A stretch of 64,000 bases of DNA from Herbinix sp. (GTDB lineage Bacteria; Bacillota; Clostridia; Lachnospirales; Lachnospiraceae): the NCBI GenBank assembly GCA_029256105.1, contig JAQSYO010000002.1, forward strand, positions 310,001-374,000. The letters run 5' to 3'. Made by a program: the position numbers and the translations under genes. Numbering within the stretch: position 1 is the first letter of the stretch; every line of letters begins with the position of its first letter. This document shows, one piece after another, positions 10,742 to 19,706 of the stretch. Below the pieces are notes generated by a model that worked only from the letters and a program-made list of their open reading frames with translations, had not been told where the DNA came from and searched no databases.

Positions 10742-10940
10742 TTAAAAATAATTAAGTAAAATGTAGAAGTAAATGTAGAAGTAAATATTGAATAATACAG
10801 AAGTATATTTAAAAATAAATACAAAGTAAAAACAAAAGTAAAAACAAAAGTAAATATAAAAGAAAATAAGAATGAAAGTAAATAAGAATATACAAAAGAA
10901 ATTACTGAAATAAAACAACATTAACAAGAAAATAGTAAAA
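10742..10940 (+). repeat. A-rich low-complexity spacer between acr3 and arsD
   Basis: Repeated GTAGAAGTAAAT, AGTAAAAACAAA and AAAGTAAATA units. Confidence 0.75.
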
Positions 10941-10958
10941 AGAATGGAGATATGAATT

Positions 10959-11348
10959 ATGATTGAGATGCAAATTTTTGAACCAGCGATGTGTTGTGAT
11001 ACCGGACTTTGTGGTATAGGTGTTGATCCTGAACTCCTCCGCATTTCCACCGTTTTAAATTCGTTAAATAAAAATGGAGTTACAGTAGAGAGATTTAATT
11101 TATCCAGTGCACCACAGGTTTTTGTTACCAATAAAGTAGTAAACAATTGCATTAAAGAAAAAGGCGTTGACGAATTACCACTAACTGTTTTAGACGGAGA
11201 GATAATTATTACCGGAAGATATCCAACGAATGAGGAATTTATTCAATTCCTTAACATACCTCAAAGTTTTTTGGGTGAACAAAAGATAGTACAGGAAATA
11301 ACGGAAGAGTCAGATGGCTGTTGCTGCTCTGGCGGGAGCTGTTGCTAG
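10959..11348 (+). CDS. arsD: Arsenic metallochaperone/repressor ArsD
   Basis: IFEPAMCCDTGLCGIGVDPELL, VNNCIKEKGVDELPLT, C-terminal CCCSGGSCC. Confidence 0.93.
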   Translation: MIEMQIFEPAMCCDTGLCGIGVDPELLRISTVLNSLNKNGVTVERFNLSSAPQVFVTNKVVNNCIKEKGVDELPLTVLDGEIIITGRYPTNEEFIQFLNIPQSFLGEQKIVQEITEESDGCCCSGGSCC

Positions 11349-11421
11349 TTCACTTCGAACGAAGGAGATTTATAATATATCGGACAGATATAGTTTGAAG
11401 GGACGGAAAGGAACATAAATT

Positions 11422-13167
11422 ATGAATTACTTTAATCCTAAAAATATTCAACTGACAAAATACCTTTTTTATACTGGTAAAGGTGGAGTAGGTAAGACCT
11501 CCACCGCCTGCGCAACTGCTGTTACGCTTGCTGATAGCGGTAAAAAAGTATTGCTAATAAGTACCGATCCAGCTTCGAACCTCCAGGATGTATTTCAAAT
11601 AGAACTAAATAATAAAGGAGTACCCATCAAAGAAGTTCCCGGTCTTGTTGTAATAAATTTAGATCCCATCGAAGCAGCAGCGGAGTATCGGGAAAGTGTT
11701 GTGGCTCCTTACCGAGGATTATTGCCCGAAACAGTGATTACAAATATGGAGGAGCAGATGTCTGGTTCCTGCACGGTTGAAATAGCAGCCTTTAATGAAT
11801 TTTCTAAATTTATTACAGATGAAAAGCTTCAGAAGGATTATGATCATATCATTTTTGATACCGCTCCTACCGGTCATACGCTTCGAATGCTACAATTACC
11901 ATCCGCTTGGAGTAATTTCATTAGTGAAAACACGCATGGAGCTTCCTGTTTGGGCCAGCTTTCCGGGTTGGAAGATAAAAAAGAAATATACAAAAATGCA
12001 GTGAAAACATTATCAGATGATTCGCTTACTACATTAATATTAGTATCTCGTCCTGAGGAAACACCATTAAAGGAAGCAGTGAGGGCATCAAAGGAGCTAG
12101 CAGATATTGGTGTTAAGAACCAGACAATGATAATGAATGGGGTACTAAGTTCCTATGATGACTCAGTTTCAAAAAGCCTTTATGAGAAACAGCAAAAAGC
12201 TCTAGAAGCTATACCAGAGGACTTGAAAACCAAAGTGATTTATACGGTCCCAATGAGAGCATATAACATTACAGGAATAGAGAAGGTTAGAGCATTACTA
12301 ACGAAGGATAATTACGATGTTCAAAAAGAAACGCTTCATAGTGTTTCGCCTCAACAATTAAAGGATGTAATTGATGATCTTTATCAGTCAGAAAAGAAGG
12401 TTGTTTTTACTATGGGAAAAGGTGGTGTTGGAAAAACTACGATTGCTGCGGCGATTGCACTGGGATTGTCCTCAAAAGGGAAAAAGGTGCATTTGACTAC
12501 AACTGATCCGGCTGCCCATTTAAAATTCGTCCTAGGTGAAGATAGTGGCATTACCATGAGCCATATAGATGAAAAGGCTGAGCTTATAAAATACCAGGAG
12601 GAGATTCTCCGAGAAGCAAGAAAAACGATGTCAGAGGATGATATCGCATATGTTGAAGAGGACCTTCGCTCGCCTTGCACTCAGGAAATAGCCGTATTTC
12701 GTGCCTTTGCAGAGGTAGTGGAAAAAGCGGAGGATCAAATAGTAGTAATTGATACAGCGCCTACTGGGCACACACTTTTACTGCTTGATTCCACGCAAAG
12801 CTATCATAGGGAGATTAAGCGCTCTCAGGGGAACATTCCAGAGTCGGTTCGAAAACTATTACCTAGACTTCGTAATGCCAAGGAGACAGAAGTAATTATT
12901 GTAACTTTAGCAGAAGCTACCCCGGTTTATGAGGCTATGCGTTTGGAAGAAGACTTAAAACGTGCAGAGATAGCAACAAAATGGTGGGTTATAAATGCAT
13001 CCTTCAACCAGAGTAAAACTACCAATGCTCTGCTGTCTGCCAAGGCGAATAATGAAATCGAATGGATTAATAAGGTTGATGCTCATTCAAACGGTAATTT
13101 TGCTTTAATCCCATGGAGTGCAGGAGAAATAAAAGCAGATACATTACTTGATTTAGATATTAGATAG
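11422..13167 (+). CDS. arsA: Arsenite-transporting ATPase, two-domain
   Basis: Two P-loops (GKGGVGKTSTA, GKGGVGKTTIA) and two DTAPTGHTL signatures. Confidence 0.95.
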   Translation: MNYFNPKNIQLTKYLFYTGKGGVGKTSTACATAVTLADSGKKVLLISTDPASNLQDVFQIELNNKGVPIKEVPGLVVINLDPIEAAAEYRESVVAPYRGLLPETVITNMEEQMSGSCTVEIAAFNEFSKFITDEKLQKDYDHIIFDTAPTGHTLRMLQLPSAWSNFISENTHGASCLGQLSGLEDKKEIYKNAVKTLSDDSLTTLILVSRPEETPLKEAVRASKELADIGVKNQTMIMNGVLSSYDDSVSKSLYEKQQKALEAIPEDLKTKVIYTVPMRAYNITGIEKVRALLTKDNYDVQKETLHSVSPQQLKDVIDDLYQSEKKVVFTMGKGGVGKTTIAAAIALGLSSKGKKVHLTTTDPAAHLKFVLGEDSGITMSHIDEKAELIKYQEEILREARKTMSEDDIAYVEEDLRSPCTQEIAVFRAFAEVVEKAEDQIVVIDTAPTGHTLLLLDSTQSYHREIKRSQGNIPESVRKLLPRLRNAKETEVIIVTLAEATPVYEAMRLEEDLKRAEIATKWWVINASFNQSKTTNALLSAKANNEIEWINKVDAHSNGNFALIPWSAGEIKADTLLDLDIR

Positions 13168-13178
13168 GAGAGTGCGAT

Positions 13179-13610
13179 ATGGATAACAAGGATAAGATAA
13201 AATTTGATCATAAGCCCAAGGTAGCATTTGTGTGTGTTCATAATTCTTGTCGCAGCCAGATGGCAGAAGCATTGGGAAAGTTACTGGCCAGTGATGTATT
13301 TGAGAGTTATTCTGCGGGGACTGAATTAAAAGACCACATCAATCCAGATGCAGTGAGGCTGATAAAAAGTATTTACGGAGTTGACATGGAAGAAACGCAG
13401 CGCAATAAACTGCTCGAAGACATTCCAAGACCAGATGTTGTGATCACAATGGGTTGTAATGTTAATTGCCCTGTAATTCCCTGCAAGCTTCGAGAGGATT
13501 GGGGCTTAGAGGATCCTAGTGGTCAAAGTGATGAAGAATTTACTAAAATAATTCAAATTATTGAAAGCAAGATATTAGAATTAAAGGATAGATTACAAGT
13601 AAACCTGTAA
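13179..13610 (+). CDS. arsC: Arsenate reductase, LMW-PTP-like/thioredoxin-type
   Basis: VCVHNSCRSQMAEAL and CNVNCPVIPCKLREDWGLEDPSG. Confidence 0.93.
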   Translation: MDNKDKIKFDHKPKVAFVCVHNSCRSQMAEALGKLLASDVFESYSAGTELKDHINPDAVRLIKSIYGVDMEETQRNKLLEDIPRPDVVITMGCNVNCPVIPCKLREDWGLEDPSGQSDEEFTKIIQIIESKILELKDRLQVNL

Positions 13611-13628
13611 ATGATACAGTCTCTTTTG

Positions 13629-13687
13629 AAATCCCGAATACGTAGGTAAGGCAATATTTGCTCTTATCCGTAGTCGGGATTTTTTAC
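13629..13687 (+). terminator. Rho-independent terminator of ars operon
   Basis: AAATCCCGA...TCGGGATTTTTTAC. Confidence 0.75.
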
Positions 13688-13860
13688 TTTTCAAGCTTCA
13701 TTATAGCACCGATTATTAATTCTTCTATCCTGCTTATGTCTTTTTATGAGGCTGATGTAAGTTTTATTCATTTAAATAAATGACCAATTAAAGACCTACA
13801 TACTTCCTCCATAATTAAAGATTATAATTACCGCAAATAGAATATTGAGAGGTGCACATA

Positions 13861-14709
13861 ATGAAAATTTTATTTTATATATTAGGATTTCCAATCCACT
13901 TTTTTGGTGTGATGATAGCTATAGGAATGTTAGCCGGAATATATATATCTTACCTAGAAGCAAGTAGAAAAAAATTGGAAGTTGATAGAATACTTGATCT
14001 TGCGGTATACGGAATAATTTCAGCAGTAGTTGGAGCGAGACTATTTTATATTCTATTTTATGATTTATCCTTCTATCTTCAAAACCCGGCGGATATAATT
14101 TTGATCAATGAGGGTGGTTTATCAATACATGGAGGGATAATTGGTGCTTTCATTTTCGGTTGGCTCTATTTTAAAAAGCATAAATTAAGTTTCTTTAAAT
14201 ATGCAGATGCAATAGTACCAGGAATTATATTAGGTCAGGGTATAGGTAGAGTTGGCTGCGATGTGTTTGGAAAAGTTATGTCAGTAACTCTACCGTGGGG
14301 TATTGAACGACAGGGGCTGTTATTGCATCCAACTCAATTATATGAATTTGTATTGAACTATTTAGTTTTTATCATTTTATGGAGAAAGCGTGAAAGCATT
14401 CGTTATGATGGACAACTATTTATTTGGTACGTAATACTTTTTTCAATTAATAGAAGTATAGTTGAATTATACAGAAATAATCCCTCCGTTGTTGGATGGT
14501 TTTCTATATCCCACTTATTAAGTATATTTTTAATAATTACGGCAGTTATAATCATGTTTTTCTTGAAAAGGAGAAGAGGTGATGACCCAATTAATAGCGA
14601 GGCGAGTGAAAAAGTAGGAACTCATATTATGGATTGGCTAAAAGATATGATAATTATCATTGCAGTGATAACTGTATCAGTGATAATTTTCTATACAGTA
14701 CAGTCGTAA
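13861..14709 (+). CDS. lgt: Prolipoprotein diacylglyceryl transferase
   Basis: GGLSIHGGIIGA, GQGIGRVGCDVFGKV, HPTQLYE; GAGAGGTG before ATG 13861. Confidence 0.88.
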   Translation: MKILFYILGFPIHFFGVMIAIGMLAGIYISYLEASRKKLEVDRILDLAVYGIISAVVGARLFYILFYDLSFYLQNPADIILINEGGLSIHGGIIGAFIFGWLYFKKHKLSFFKYADAIVPGIILGQGIGRVGCDVFGKVMSVTLPWGIERQGLLLHPTQLYEFVLNYLVFIILWRKRESIRYDGQLFIWYVILFSINRSIVELYRNNPSVVGWFSISHLLSIFLIITAVIIMFFLKRRRGDDPINSEASEKVGTHIMDWLKDMIIIIAVITVSVIIFYTVQS

Positions 14710-14839
14710 CGAAGAAATGCCTGTGATAGAGAGATAACATCAAGAAACATAAGAAAGTGACCTAGTGCAACATAAGAGAGTGCCCTAGTTAAAGAGTGAT
14801 TGAAATCAGAAATTTTAGATAAATAGTTGTAATTCAAGA

Positions 14840-14882
14840 AGCTGTCACATTAGGTTGTTTACCTTTTATGACAGCATTTTTT
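14840..14882 (+). terminator. Rho-independent terminator
   Basis: GCTGTCA...TGACAGC then ATTTTTT. Confidence 0.65.
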
Positions 14883-15212
14883 ATCAGTTATATTTCAGCA
14901 TTTGGTCTCATATTAGTAAAACCAATTCTAGATACACTGGTAGCGAAATCACAGGACCAGTAGCACATGATCTTGTTGTATTTAAATAAGGGGTAATCAT
15001 ATAAATCATGATTCATGAGTTTACTTCTAAATATTTATTCATAATTATTATATGGCCTGCTGGTGTAATTGCTAGACAATGTTCTTGTATAACATGATAT
15101 AAAGGTAAATATTTGTCTAATAAATAATTTAAAAAACAGTATTTTCTTTACACTATCTACATATGAAACGTATATTATTATGTCGAAATATAAATTTTAA
15201 GGAGGTTTTTGA

Positions 15213-16334
15213 ATGAAAAAGAAGGGAAGTTTTTTCGGCGGACTAGTTGTTTTCTTTTTAATTATTATCATTCTTGGTGGAGTCGGATACCTGGGATATA
15301 ACATTATTAAAAATGGAAATGGTGGAATGGCTAGTATGACTTCTGACAGTACATCTGGGGATACAAATAACACAGATGTATCAAATACTGACACACCCAC
15401 TGATACAGCAAACTCGAATAATGATACTTCGACGAATAATGATACTACAACCGCTTCCGAAAATAGTAACAAAATCACACAGATCAATCAAGTGATGCTA
15501 AATAAGGAAATACTTGATAAAGCATCGAACACGATTAATTCATCGTTAGAACAGATGACGCTCGATCCTTATGCAGCGAAGTCAGACACGAATGCAACCA
15601 CAGATATGCAGGGAATGAATGACAGTCAGCAAAACAATCCTGATACAATTGCACAAGGAAGTACAACAGTGAATATTTATACGGCACCAACTGACCAAAT
15701 GACTCAGACACAGAGTATGAGTATGGGACAAACCTATGATTCTGATAAGATGCAGCAACTTCATTCCGGACTGTTCAAGGTTTCGGTAGGAATGCAATTG
15801 CTAAGTCAGCTTCAGAATAATCTTGAGAAACAAATTGAACAGGCAAGTATTGATGCAAATAGTGATTCAGAATATTTCATGAATCAGTATTATTCAACAA
15901 TACAAAATAAAAATAAGCTTACCAATGCACTTACCTATATCAATGAGGCAGTTGATTTGATTAATATTAACCCATATGTAGATGCAAATGGAGTGGTATA
16001 TGATTCAAGTAAAATGACTCAGCTACATGACAGCATCTATATGATTGCTCAGGGAGTAGTAGACCTGAATAAGTTAAATGATGATTTGCTAACTCAAGCA
16101 GTACACATTGGAAATTCAGCACAGAATTCATATAATCAAGAGTTAGTTGATAGCGTAAATACCAACAACAATACTATGGATATGTCCACCGGTGGCTTAT
16201 TTAGTAATCTTAATCTATCATCAATTATAACTTTTGCTATGATAGCCTTTGTAGTAATTTTTATCATTGGATTACTTGGTGCTATCTTGAATCTCTTTAA
16301 GTCTAATAAAACAGGAAATGAACAGATATCGTAA
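15213..16334 (+). CDS. Membrane-anchored Ser/Thr/Asn-rich protein with TM at both termini and helical repeats
   Basis: RBS aaggaggtttttg; N-TM, S/T/D/N-rich linker, repeated 'DSxKMxQLHxxxxxxxxGxxxL' segments, C-TM. Confidence 0.7.
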   Translation: MKKKGSFFGGLVVFFLIIIILGGVGYLGYNIIKNGNGGMASMTSDSTSGDTNNTDVSNTDTPTDTANSNNDTSTNNDTTTASENSNKITQINQVMLNKEILDKASNTINSSLEQMTLDPYAAKSDTNATTDMQGMNDSQQNNPDTIAQGSTTVNIYTAPTDQMTQTQSMSMGQTYDSDKMQQLHSGLFKVSVGMQLLSQLQNNLEKQIEQASIDANSDSEYFMNQYYSTIQNKNKLTNALTYINEAVDLININPYVDANGVVYDSSKMTQLHDSIYMIAQGVVDLNKLNDDLLTQAVHIGNSAQNSYNQELVDSVNTNNNTMDMSTGGLFSNLNLSSIITFAMIAFVVIFIIGLLGAILNLFKSNKTGNEQIS

Positions 16335-16371
16335 TTTAAACTTTAATATATTTTGAAAGGAGTGAAATAAT

Positions 16372-17061
16372 ATGTGGGAAACAATAAAAAAAGACCCGCT
16401 TATTAAGACAATTGTTATTATTCTTCTTGGTGTTCTGGCCTTTGGATTTGCTTTCAATATCATGTTTGGATCAGGAAGCAGTGGAATGGAAGAAAGTACG
16501 ATGAGCATGGGTACGGGATACTCACTGAGTAATACGTTGGAGGTCATTATTGCACTACTCATTAAGCTGGCTATCATTGCTTTACTGATCGGAATCATTG
16601 TATGGATTTTTAGAGCAATAGGAAAACGAGCAGGAAATGAACAAACAGATAAATTTGCATGGATAAAGGAAGATCCTATTGTTAAAAATGCATTAATTAT
16701 AATTGGTGCAGTAATAGTACTAACATTTTTACTCTCATTATTTCGAGGAGGTTCTGCTACAGGTGAAATGACAGGTGGAAATTCCTATTCATTATTTACG
16801 AATATGAGCTATGGAATCCAATCCTTCTTTTCTTTGTTATTAAAGTTATTGCTCCTACTCTCATTTTTGGGTTTAGTGTATGGTATTTATATGTATCTAA
16901 AACAAAACCATATAAGCTTAACGAATCAGAATGTAAGTAATAAAATGGATAACAATAAGAGCACAACAATATGTCCTAATTGCAATGCACAGTTAAAAGA
17001 TAGCTGGAAATGTTGCCCGCACTGCGGAAGTGATAAAGGTGTTGAAGATAAAACAATATAA
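16372..17061 (+). CDS. 4TM membrane protein with internal duplication and C-terminal zinc ribbon
   Basis: Two homologous KxDPxxKxxxIIxG...LLLKL blocks; CPNCNAQLKDSWKCCPHCGSD; RBS gaaaggag. Confidence 0.75.
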   Translation: MWETIKKDPLIKTIVIILLGVLAFGFAFNIMFGSGSSGMEESTMSMGTGYSLSNTLEVIIALLIKLAIIALLIGIIVWIFRAIGKRAGNEQTDKFAWIKEDPIVKNALIIIGAVIVLTFLLSLFRGGSATGEMTGGNSYSLFTNMSYGIQSFFSLLLKLLLLLSFLGLVYGIYMYLKQNHISLTNQNVSNKMDNNKSTTICPNCNAQLKDSWKCCPHCGSDKGVEDKTI

Positions 17062-17081
17062 AAGATAATGAGGTCCGGCTT

Positions 17082-17558
17082 ATGAATAAAATAAGATTTG
17101 ATTTTGTAATACATTGGCTCTACGCAATCATATGGGCTTTACTAGCAATCAGCGGTTTTTCCATGGTAAGTGCAAAATTTGGATGGCTATTAAACTTTGA
17201 CTTTACGATAGCCGATACGATCCATAGAATTAATGCAGCTGCGTTTGTAGTAATCACATTTATATCAGTTGGGTATGAAATAATACGAAAGATAAAAAAG
17301 GATGATCGTACTCAGCCATGGTTCATAATAGGAAAAAGCGGTTATCAGCTTTTTACTTTTATAGTCAGTCTTCTACTGATAATAACCGGTGTAATTATTT
17401 GGATTTGTATGGAAGTTTATAAACCAGGGGTAGCTTTTGCACTTTTAATTCATGAATATGTATCGTATGTAGCACTTGCCAGTGTTGTATGGCATATGTA
17501 CAAAAAGACCCACATCTTATTGTGGCCTAAAAATAAAGCAAAGAAAGTTATGAACTAG
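17082..17558 (+). CDS. Small 4TM cytochrome b-like (formate dehydrogenase gamma/cyt b561-like) protein
   Basis: 4 TMs with candidate haem-ligand His in VIHWL, TIHRIN, LIHEYVSYVALASVVWHMYKKTH. Confidence 0.6.
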   Translation: MNKIRFDFVIHWLYAIIWALLAISGFSMVSAKFGWLLNFDFTIADTIHRINAAAFVVITFISVGYEIIRKIKKDDRTQPWFIIGKSGYQLFTFIVSLLLIITGVIIWICMEVYKPGVAFALLIHEYVSYVALASVVWHMYKKTHILLWPKNKAKKVMN

Positions 17559-17576
17559 AAGTAGAGGAGGGAGAGT

Positions 17577-17885
17577 ATGGTACAAAAACCGTGGTTTAAA
17601 GTTTTTATCTGGTTTCTGGCAACATTTTTCTTTTTCCTTGCCTCAGGAGTAATTATATCATTATTAAAGCCTGGCCCTACGGAAAGAGAGGTCATGAGTT
17701 ATATGTCGGGCATGATGGGAGCTATGGAGAGTTCAATCATGGGAGCACTGATGGACATGGAAGGAAATAGTAGTTTGAAATCAATCCTATTCTGGACAAT
17801 CAGTACATTTCCCCTCATTATAATTTTCAGTGTCATTGCCGGTTTTTATCTAAGAAAGAGAAGCGGTGAGGAAAAAAATGTTTGA
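17577..17885 (+). CDS. Small 2TM Met-rich-loop membrane protein
   Basis: TM-TM with loop REVMSYMSGMMGAMESSIMGALMDMEG; RBS gaggaggg. Confidence 0.6.
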   Translation: MVQKPWFKVFIWFLATFFFFLASGVIISLLKPGPTEREVMSYMSGMMGAMESSIMGALMDMEGNSSLKSILFWTISTFPLIIIFSVIAGFYLRKRSGEEKNV

Positions 17886-18240
17886 TAAAAAGAAGCTGAA
17901 TTTTTGGAGGTTAGCGGTAATATTCATGGGAGTAATCGTAATATCACTTTCTTCCTTATGGTTATCTCCGCAGGGTACGAAAGCTACAATGATGAATGTG
18001 AGTATGGGTAATATGGCTAAGGACATGCACCTGTCAAATATAACGATCTATGATTTGGTTGATAATCCAGAAACCGAAACCGAAACCGAAACACAAACAG
18101 ATAAGACGGATAGCACAGAGCACCATTCAGAACCATCAGACACGAAAAGTATGGGGATAATAACTACCCTGATTATATTTAGTCTTCTACCATTACTGAT
18201 CGGTGGAAGTATCATATTAGCAATAGTCTGGATAAAGTAG
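17878..18240 (+). CDS. Small 2TM membrane protein with Glu-Thr repeat loop
   Basis: Start overlaps the previous gene (gaggaaaaaaATG); ETETETETQTDKTDSTEHHSE loop. Confidence 0.6.
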   Translation: MFDKKKLNFWRLAVIFMGVIVISLSSLWLSPQGTKATMMNVSMGNMAKDMHLSNITIYDLVDNPETETETETQTDKTDSTEHHSEPSDTKSMGIITTLIIFSLLPLLIGGSIILAIVWIK

Positions 18241-18251
18241 GTGATAAAGAA

Positions 18252-18857
18252 ATGGATATTTTAGGTTCTATCGGACAATTATATACTTTTGTTTTATTAG
18301 TTCTTCTGTTCCTGGGATCAGGATTAGCTGTATGGGCTATGATAAATTCTATCATGAAAAACAAAGATAAGAGGAAGGTAAATTTTAATTCAAAACTTGG
18401 CAGTATAAAAAACAATAAAATAATCGGAGGTTTTCATATGAAAAATAACAATTTTATTAAATTAGCAGTATTCTCTTTTATAGGTATCATAATTAGCGCA
18501 GCAATATTAACGGCGCTTCCCAATACGAATGCGATGAACAATGCGAATAACATGAATATGCAATATGGTACAAATGGAATGTATACACAGACAAGTATGA
18601 ATGGACAAGCTAATATGAATATGCAGGGTAATACATCTAGTCAATATTATGATACAAATTCAATTCAACAGCAGTTATACAATATGCAGCAACAATTAAA
18701 CCAAATGCAAAGCCAGATTAATAATTCATCTAGTAATATGCAATCCCAGACCACCTCTGGAAGTAGTAATATGAACAACAGTAGTAATATGAACAACAGT
18801 AGTAATATGAACAACAGTAATTCAAATAGTAGCAGTAGTAGCATGCCGATGATGTAA
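18252..18857 (+). CDS. Met/Asn/Gln-rich membrane-anchored protein; likely main start at 18438
   Basis: Continuous ORF; internal GGAGG (18426-18430) precedes ATG 18438, giving MKNNNFIKLAVFSFIGIIISAAIL..., paralogous to the N-terminus of the 23751 gene; Met/Asn repeats SSNMNN. Confidence 0.65.
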   Translation: MDILGSIGQLYTFVLLVLLFLGSGLAVWAMINSIMKNKDKRKVNFNSKLGSIKNNKIIGGFHMKNNNFIKLAVFSFIGIIISAAILTALPNTNAMNNANNMNMQYGTNGMYTQTSMNGQANMNMQGNTSSQYYDTNSIQQQLYNMQQQLNQMQSQINNSSSNMQSQTTSGSSNMNNSSNMNNSSNMNNSNSNSSSSSMPMM

Positions 18858-18886
18858 TCGCGATAAGTTAAATGATCGGTTAAATT

Positions 18887-18933
18887 AATATCGCCTAGGA
18901 CGAATTTGTTTTATATCGTCCCAAGGCGATATT
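18887..18933. repeat. Inverted repeat hairpin
   Basis: AATATCGCCtaGGACGA...TCGTCCcaaGGCGATATT. Confidence 0.7.
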
Positions 18934-18963
18934 TGCTAATAATCAAGGTAGGGAGATTTTCAT

Positions 18964-18984
18964 GCCTATTCGAATCGAATAGGC
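18964..18984. promoter_or_regulatory. 21-nt near-perfect palindrome 5' of response regulator
   Basis: GCCTATTCGA-A-TCGAATAGGC. Confidence 0.5.
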
Positions 18985-19019
18985 AACCAATTTATCTTGT
19001 TTGTAATAAGGAGGTATTC

Positions 19020-19706
19020 ATGCTGAAAAATGTATTAATCATAGAGGATGAAGTAAAAGTTTCGGAAGTAATCAAAGCTTATCTGGAAAAGGAAGGATAT
19101 CAGGTTTGGTGCGTTACGAGTGGACTAAAAGGAATTGAGTTATTCGGTAAAATTGATTTTAAACTGGTTATATTGGATTTGTTATTGCCTGACATAGACG
19201 GTGAAGAAGTGTGCAGGGTACTTAGGAAAATGTCCGATGTCTATATATTTATGTTAACTGCTAAAGTAGCACTTACAGATAAGATAGAAGGTTTAAACGC
19301 AGGAGCAGATGAATATTTAACAAAACCCTGTAGCCCAAGAGAACTTACGGCACGAGTAAATTCACTATTTCGGAGATTTGATTCTTCAGTACCAATTATT
19401 TTTATATCAAAGGATGGATTATTGACAATTGACTACAACAAAAGAGCTGTTAAATTAAAGGGACAGGAAATTCCCTTTACGCCCAATGAGTTTGATATTC
19501 TATATACCATAGCAAAAAATAAAGGACGTGTAGTTAATCGTGAACAATTGATTGAACAGGTATTCGATATTAGCTTTGAAGGCTCGGATAGAACGATTGA
19601 CGTTCATATAAAGAATATTCGCAAAAAGATTGAAGAGGATACAAGGAATCCCCAATACATTTTAACTGTAAAAAAGTTTGGTTATAAGTTTGGGGGTGAT
19701 GATTAA
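19020..19706 (+). CDS. OmpR-family response regulator (paralogue of 6474-7175)
   Basis: NVLIIEDEVKVSEVIKAYL, LVILDLLLPDIDGEE, SDRTIDVHIKNIRKKIE...FGYKFGGDD; RBS aaggaggtattc. Confidence 0.92.
   Translation: MLKNVLIIEDEVKVSEVIKAYLEKEGYQVWCVTSGLKGIELFGKIDFKLVILDLLLPDIDGEEVCRVLRKMSDVYIFMLTAKVALTDKIEGLNAGADEYLTKPCSPRELTARVNSLFRRFDSSVPIIFISKDGLLTIDYNKRAVKLKGQEIPFTPNEFDILYTIAKNKGRVVNREQLIEQVFDISFEGSDRTIDVHIKNIRKKIEEDTRNPQYILTVKKFGYKFGGDD

Noticed and set aside
10742-11152. Minus-strand 136-aa ORF
   Set aside because: Overlaps arsD antisense and the A-rich spacer; Phe/Ile/Tyr-rich composition with no family signal.
15050-15090. Possible sigma-54 site TGGCCTGCTGGTGTAATTGCT upstream of 15213
   Set aside because: GG to GC spacing is 15 or 7, not 10.
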